From the NCBI GenBank assembly GCA_002261195.1, contig MVBO01000001.1, positions 570,051 to 634,050 of the forward strand: a stretch of DNA of 64,000 bases. Direction: 5' to 3'. The stretch's first letter is position 1. Each line of letters begins with the position of its first letter. Below the pieces are notes generated by a model. That model was not told where the DNA came from. It did not search any database and worked only from the letters and a program-made list of their open reading frames with translations. Both the position numbers and the translations under genes were made by a program. Shown piece by piece: positions 60,228-64,000 of this stretch. This DNA comes from Bifiguratus adelaidae (Eukaryota; Mucoromycota; Endogonomycetes; Endogonales).

Positions 60228-60821
60228 TCTAATCAGTGATGCAAGTCAGTGATTTCAGATTGGACGAGAGCTTGTTCGCTCCGGAGAATACTGCGGTGCG
60301 TAAATTGAAGGTATGTGAGGTGTCTATGCAGGTACAGTTACCTCAGACTCTCTGATACTTGTAAAAGTCGTTGCAGCTGAACGGCGATGGTGAGTGGTCG
60401 ATCAGAGGTGAAAGAAAGGGCAGAAATAGCCGAATCGTCAGGTGCGCTTTTGGTTACGTCGCGTTTAAAAGAGCAACACCGTATGAGTATCGTCAAGAAA
60501 GGAAAAAAGGTCGGTCTTCAGCACGTGTTGGACAAGTGGCGAGATGCGATGACGGTGTGTGCGTGTGTGGGTGAGAGTGTGTCCGCTCGAAGCGCTGGTA
60601 AGCTTATATTTGGAAAATCTAGGCAGTCACTTACATGTGCCCGGACCACGAAAGTTAAAAGTGACAATTGTCCCGTTTACTGCTTGATTGACACTGGATC
60701 GAGTCCAAGCACCTATTATCGCATTTTAGGCAATGAGTTAAGTGGCCCATTTGTCACTTTGGCTCAATGGTATCAGATATATGGTACAGTATGAATTAGG
60801 ACATCCCATATCAGATTACGT
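60228..60821. other. Intergenic region, no gene seen
   Basis: About 590 bp. A plus-strand open frame of 135 codons (60387-60794) has no recognisable domain and odd composition, so I treat it as chance. The region holds the glutaredoxin promoter and the 3' UTR of the SH3 gene. Confidence 0.45.
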
Positions 60822-61762
60822 TTAGAAAATAGATCGCACAATGCCACCAGCCACTAAACATACGTTAAACCAAAGGCTGGCTCAAAACAAGCTACACTTT
60901 ACTTACCAGCGCTGCCGACACCCCAACCTGCTCCATGAATAGCCGCGGATTTGAACTCCTTTTTCATTTGATTATGTTCCTCCTCCTTGGGATCCACTTC
61001 AGGCGTAGTCGTCACGACGGGACCATAAGCGGTTGGGGTCGGTGCATATCCATTGCTAAAGGAGAATTATGAGATGAGCGTCTAATACAATCATGGTCAA
61101 CTCACCTCTTGTTGATCAAGCGGACATGATTATCGGGAAACATGCCGCTACGGTAACCAATTTTGCCGCGATACCAATCTTGATTGACTATGACATGCGT
61201 CAGACTAATCTCGCGATGTGTTCTGCTCCTACGTACCGACTTCTGTGATGGTTATGATGTCTCCTTTCCTGAAAGAAAGATCTTCTATTGGATCGCCTTT
61301 ATAGTCATAGATGGCTTCGACTTCGGAGCCTACGGTAATCACTCCAGGACTAGACACCGGTGGCCGACTAGAAGAGCTGGGAGGTCCATACGACGATGTT
61401 TGGGAATTAGGTGTCGCCGGGTAAGCATAGGAGGGCTGTGATGTCGGTGGTTGTACCTGAGGCACAACCGGTGTAAACTTTCGCACGGGTGGTGGGGAGG
61501 TAGGTACTGGCGGTGGCTGAGTAGAGGAGGGTTTCGGCGCGCTATAGGACCACCGGCTAGCCACTCCGGAGTTTGAACGGGGAGGCAAGCTCGGCTTCGG
61601 GGCTGCCGAAGCTTTGTTGCTGTCCTGTCCTAATGTCACGCTGTCCAACTGGGACAAAATGGCGTTGTGCGCTTCCTGTGAGAGTACTTGTGCTTCACTT
61701 AGCAGAGCCAAGTCTGTCTTGATAGACGCAAGGATATGCTGGGCATAGCGTGAGGTGTCCAT
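60822..61762 (-). CDS. SH3-domain protein of LSB1/PIN3 family
   Basis: The start at 61762 (MDTSRYAQHILASIKTDLALL) gives the N-terminal helix of Lsb1/Lsb2-type actin-patch regulators, which bind the yeast WASP Las17. A Pro-rich middle (PPPVPTSPPPVRKF) precedes an SH3 domain whose start is VEAIYDYKGDPIEDLSFRKG with DIITITE and, after an intron, a NQDWYRGKIGYRSGMFP segment. The protein ends with the family's C-terminal block KKEFKSAAIHGAGWGVGS and, after a last intron, AVAGGIVRSIF with a stop at 60822. The last exon is only about 35 nt. The protein should act in actin patches and endocytosis. Confidence 0.9.
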
Positions 61763-62356
61763 GAGATTGAAAAGAACAATTCCCAAATGGTTCACAAACT
61801 CATTAAGTCAAGAAGCAAATGTCCGGTTTTGGTGCAACGTAGATGGATTACTCGGCGGATGTAGATACGACGGATTTGCATGTGCCTGCGCCCGCCCTTT
61901 TGCTCGAGATGTTAAGTGAGTCAGGCTGGGGAAACGAAAGGTATTGTCCAGTGTGACACACCAGTATTGCACGTTTTGTCACATGTATACGAATGAGTGC
62001 ACAGTACAATTCTTGCTCCTCACGGTCTTCACACCACTAACGACTTTTGCCCTCCCTAACCTTATGTTGGTATCGTCACACTGCTCGATGGTGGCTCTGA
62101 AATGACCGAAATTGGAAGAGAACGCGCAACGCGTTTAATTTTCTCGCGTGCATTCACATTTTTAACCACGACTTGAAGGTTGACATTGACTAGCATGACC
62201 GCCAAAGCACAAGACTATACGCCACGTAGTATGACGGCAGGTGCACGTAATGTGCTTCGGTCGAATGACTCTGCCAGTTTGTGGAATTGTACGCTCTCAC
62301 CAGGTATAAGCGCGCGCTAGTCAGACCATGATCGCGACAAGAGCTCATGCCAGACC
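61763..62356. other. Gap with possible 5' exons of the SANT/Myb gene
   Basis: Two plus-strand stretches look protein-like: MDYSADVDTTDLHVPAP from 61853 and MTAKAQDYTPRSM from 62195, each ending at a fair donor. However, no acceptor joins the second one in phase to the SANT exon at 62357. They may be real exons of a longer transcript or a misread base. Confidence 0.35.
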
Positions 62357-63450
62357 ATGACAGGGTGGACCGAAGAAGAAAGTGAAATATTACGCAAGGC
62401 ACTCATGCTGTTTGGTGTCGGCAACTGGGCCAAGATTATAGAGAGCAACTGTCTGCCTGGGAAAACGAATGCTCAAATGAACTTGCAGTTGCAGCGACTG
62501 CTGGGTCAGCAAAGTACAGCTGGTAGGCTTGCAGTACGAGAATACGGAAAAGGCATATACTCAAGAATTCAGAGTTTGCCGGTCTTCATATCGATCCAAA
62601 AGTGATAGGAGAACGCAACTCCAAAATCCAAGGACCAGGTATCAAGAGAAAGAACAATACTATCGTAAATACCGGAGGTGAGTTAAGACAAGCAATGGTA
62701 GGTACGGTTTACGCTGTACTCATTCTTGCCTTAGCCAAGCTAACGAGGGAGGAGTTAAAGCAAAGACTGTTGAGCAACAAGGAAAAGTAAGGCTTTTGAT
62801 TTGTCGGCATCATTACGCTGTTCTCACCGTATGCGCCATAGATATGAGCTACCTAAAGAGGTGTGGTCAGCTATTGAGCTACCCAAGCCAAAGGAGGTGA
62901 GTACGCATAAGCTTTACATTCGAGTAGGCCGCTTAATTCAAGCTCCCACACCGATTGATCAACATAGCCTGCCAAACGTAAGTCTGAGAGCGCGTGAGCT
63001 TTCACAAGATCCTTTAACCAATGAATTTATTCATCTCTACAGTTATTGATAGCAAACGCGATGAGCTAGTAAAACTACAAGAGGAGCTAAAGGAGGTACA
63101 AAGTGGGATAGCCGAAATCCGTCGAGTTCACAAGAGTGTCGCGGCAATTCAACTGGAAGAGGTTAGCTGCCTGGGTCATGTCGGATATTGTACTCATCAA
63201 TCTTTAGGAATCATCACATTCAAGAACTCCGTCGCCCGCTCGCGACTCGCCTGTAGACCTATCCGATACCGTAGCCACCCCCTCTTCACCAGCCTCTCCA
63301 TTCTCAATCGATGCCGCAGATTCACCACTTCCTCTCACCGATGTGGCTAACAAGGAGAACAGTCTCAAACGGTTGTCGCCGACGAGCTCGGCCAAAGTGA
63401 GCAGCAAGAAACAACGCACCGAAGACCGGAACAATGCCGATGTCGCTTGA
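62357..63450 (+). CDS. SANT/Myb-domain protein, conserved in fungi
   Basis: The first exon carries one SANT/Myb repeat: GWTEEESEILRKALMLFGVGNWAKI, with Trp spacing typical of DNA- or histone-binding domains. It continues across introns as EFAGLHIDPKVIGERNSK, KLTREELKQRLLSNKE and YELPKEVWSAIELPKP, a block I recall from other fungal proteins. A coiled coil (SKRDELVKLQEELKEVQSGIAE) then leads to a Ser/Pro-rich tail ending DRNNADVA at 63450. Two intron choices in the middle (near 62900 and 63010) are uncertain because of phase. The ATG at 62357 is the first one that opens the SANT frame; upstream exons may exist. Function is unknown; chromatin binding is likely. Confidence 0.7.
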
Positions 63451-63679
63451 ACGTAGAAGAACCACACCTGTACAAAATTAAAGTTGCATTGAAGCGCCTA
63501 TTTGACGCAGATCCCAGATAGTGGACTTGCACGATACCAGACAGATTTTCAGACTTTTCTGCTTCATTGGAATAAGTCTACATCAAGTAATTACACGAGC
63601 GTCCCATATCTGGGCCACTTCTTCTCGACTACATCCTGATCCAGTCATTCCATCCCTTCTACAGTCGTTCTTGAAAGCC

Positions 63680-63991
63680 TCATGGATACGCCTTTAGGTC
63701 GATCTCGCGTACTCCATCCTTGTCTACCACTTTGCAATTGAATTCTGGCAAGTTGACAATGAAACGCGTCTTAAGTTCCTGAATGCACTGCTTCATCAAC
63801 GCTACAGCTTGATCGAGATTCATGTCTGGTTGCCAGTACCGATCCATGAGGGAAGTACAGAAATAGGCGCCGTAGCCTTGAGCAGCAAACGGCAGCTCCG
63901 CCATAGAACCTAGATAATCCAGCCAAAACAAAGCTGGTGCCGATGTCTTGGTATCATAACCGCCTATCAACAAGTTGACAGCATACGGATG
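63680..63991 (-). CDS. PRE1: Proteasome subunit beta type-2 (PSMB2/Pre1), partial
   Basis: A C-terminal exon of the 20S proteasome beta4/PSMB2 subunit: VNLLIGGYDTK, ALFWLDYLGSMAELPFAAQGYGAYF, MDRYWQPDMNLDQAVALM and CIQELKTRFIVNLPEF before the stop at 63680. The exon starts at 63991 after an AG acceptor; the catalytically inactive N-terminal part lies outside the window. The subunit is part of the inner ring and has no protease activity. The gene reads out of the window to the right. Confidence 0.92.
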   Translation of the reverse strand, partial: HPYAVNLLIGGYDTKTSAPALFWLDYLGSMAELPFAAQGYGAYFCTSLMDRYWQPDMNLDQAVALMKQCIQELKTRFIVNLPEFNCKVVDKDGVREIDLKAYP

Positions 63992-64000
63992 CTACGATAA

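Noticed and set aside
60387..60794. Plus-strand frame of 135 codons
   Set aside because: No domain, odd composition, and no splice or start support; intergenic by context.

Overview
The window is nuclear DNA from a fungus. About 33 protein genes are packed into 64 kb on both strands, most split by short GT-AG introns (about 35-110 nt, a few GC-AG), with intergenic gaps often under 100 bp. The gene set (two-Cys2His2 regulator, fungal cap-binding protein, SF3A3, YHM2 carrier, Fab1-like kinase, Ste14, endosulfine) is fungal. A clear Integrator subunit 7 homologue and a probable Gdown1-like gene argue for an early-diverging lineage (zygomycete or chytrid grade, perhaps Mucoromycota) rather than a yeast; this placement is inference. 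No mobile element, CRISPR array, rRNA or tRNA was recognised.

Layout. 1-12.4 kb: lipid and small-molecule metabolism, with a FAT1-like acyl-CoA synthetase/transporter, a ubiquitin C-terminal hydrolase, a peroxisomal acyl-CoA oxidase ending in SKL, an F-box/LRR protein, a HAD phosphatase, a FAD amine/amino-acid oxidase-type enzyme and a cAMP-receptor-like GPCR. 13.4-25 kb: a trimmed Fab1-type phosphoinositide kinase, a divergent two-domain AAA ATPase, a GPALPP protein and cap-binding CBP80 (42 bp between their start codons), a 45-residue membrane protein and peroxisomal PXMP4. 25-36.4 kb: INTS7, RIO1, Ste14, elongin C, a C2H2 factor and an EF-hand protein. 36.5-45.5 kb: NDUFAF7, endosulfine, MYG1, a second ICMT-like membrane methyltransferase, the Gdown1-like protein, a TPR protein and a bHLH factor. 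45.9-64 kb: a very long F-box/LRR protein, YHM2, SF3A3, a giant glycogenin whose DxD motif is missing, a GST, a membrane glutaredoxin, an SH3 protein, a SANT/Myb protein and the proteasome beta subunit PSMB2 (cut by the window end).

Themes. Nuclear RNA metabolism is over-represented (CBP80, INTS7, Gdown1-like, SF3A3, GPALPP, RIO1), as are peroxisomal lipid genes (FAT1-like, acyl-CoA oxidase, PXMP4). The gene order looks like ordinary compact fungal chromatin, not a biosynthetic cluster. Exon boundaries were read by eye from splice consensus, reading-frame phase and remembered protein families, so several starts are uncertain and are marked as such.
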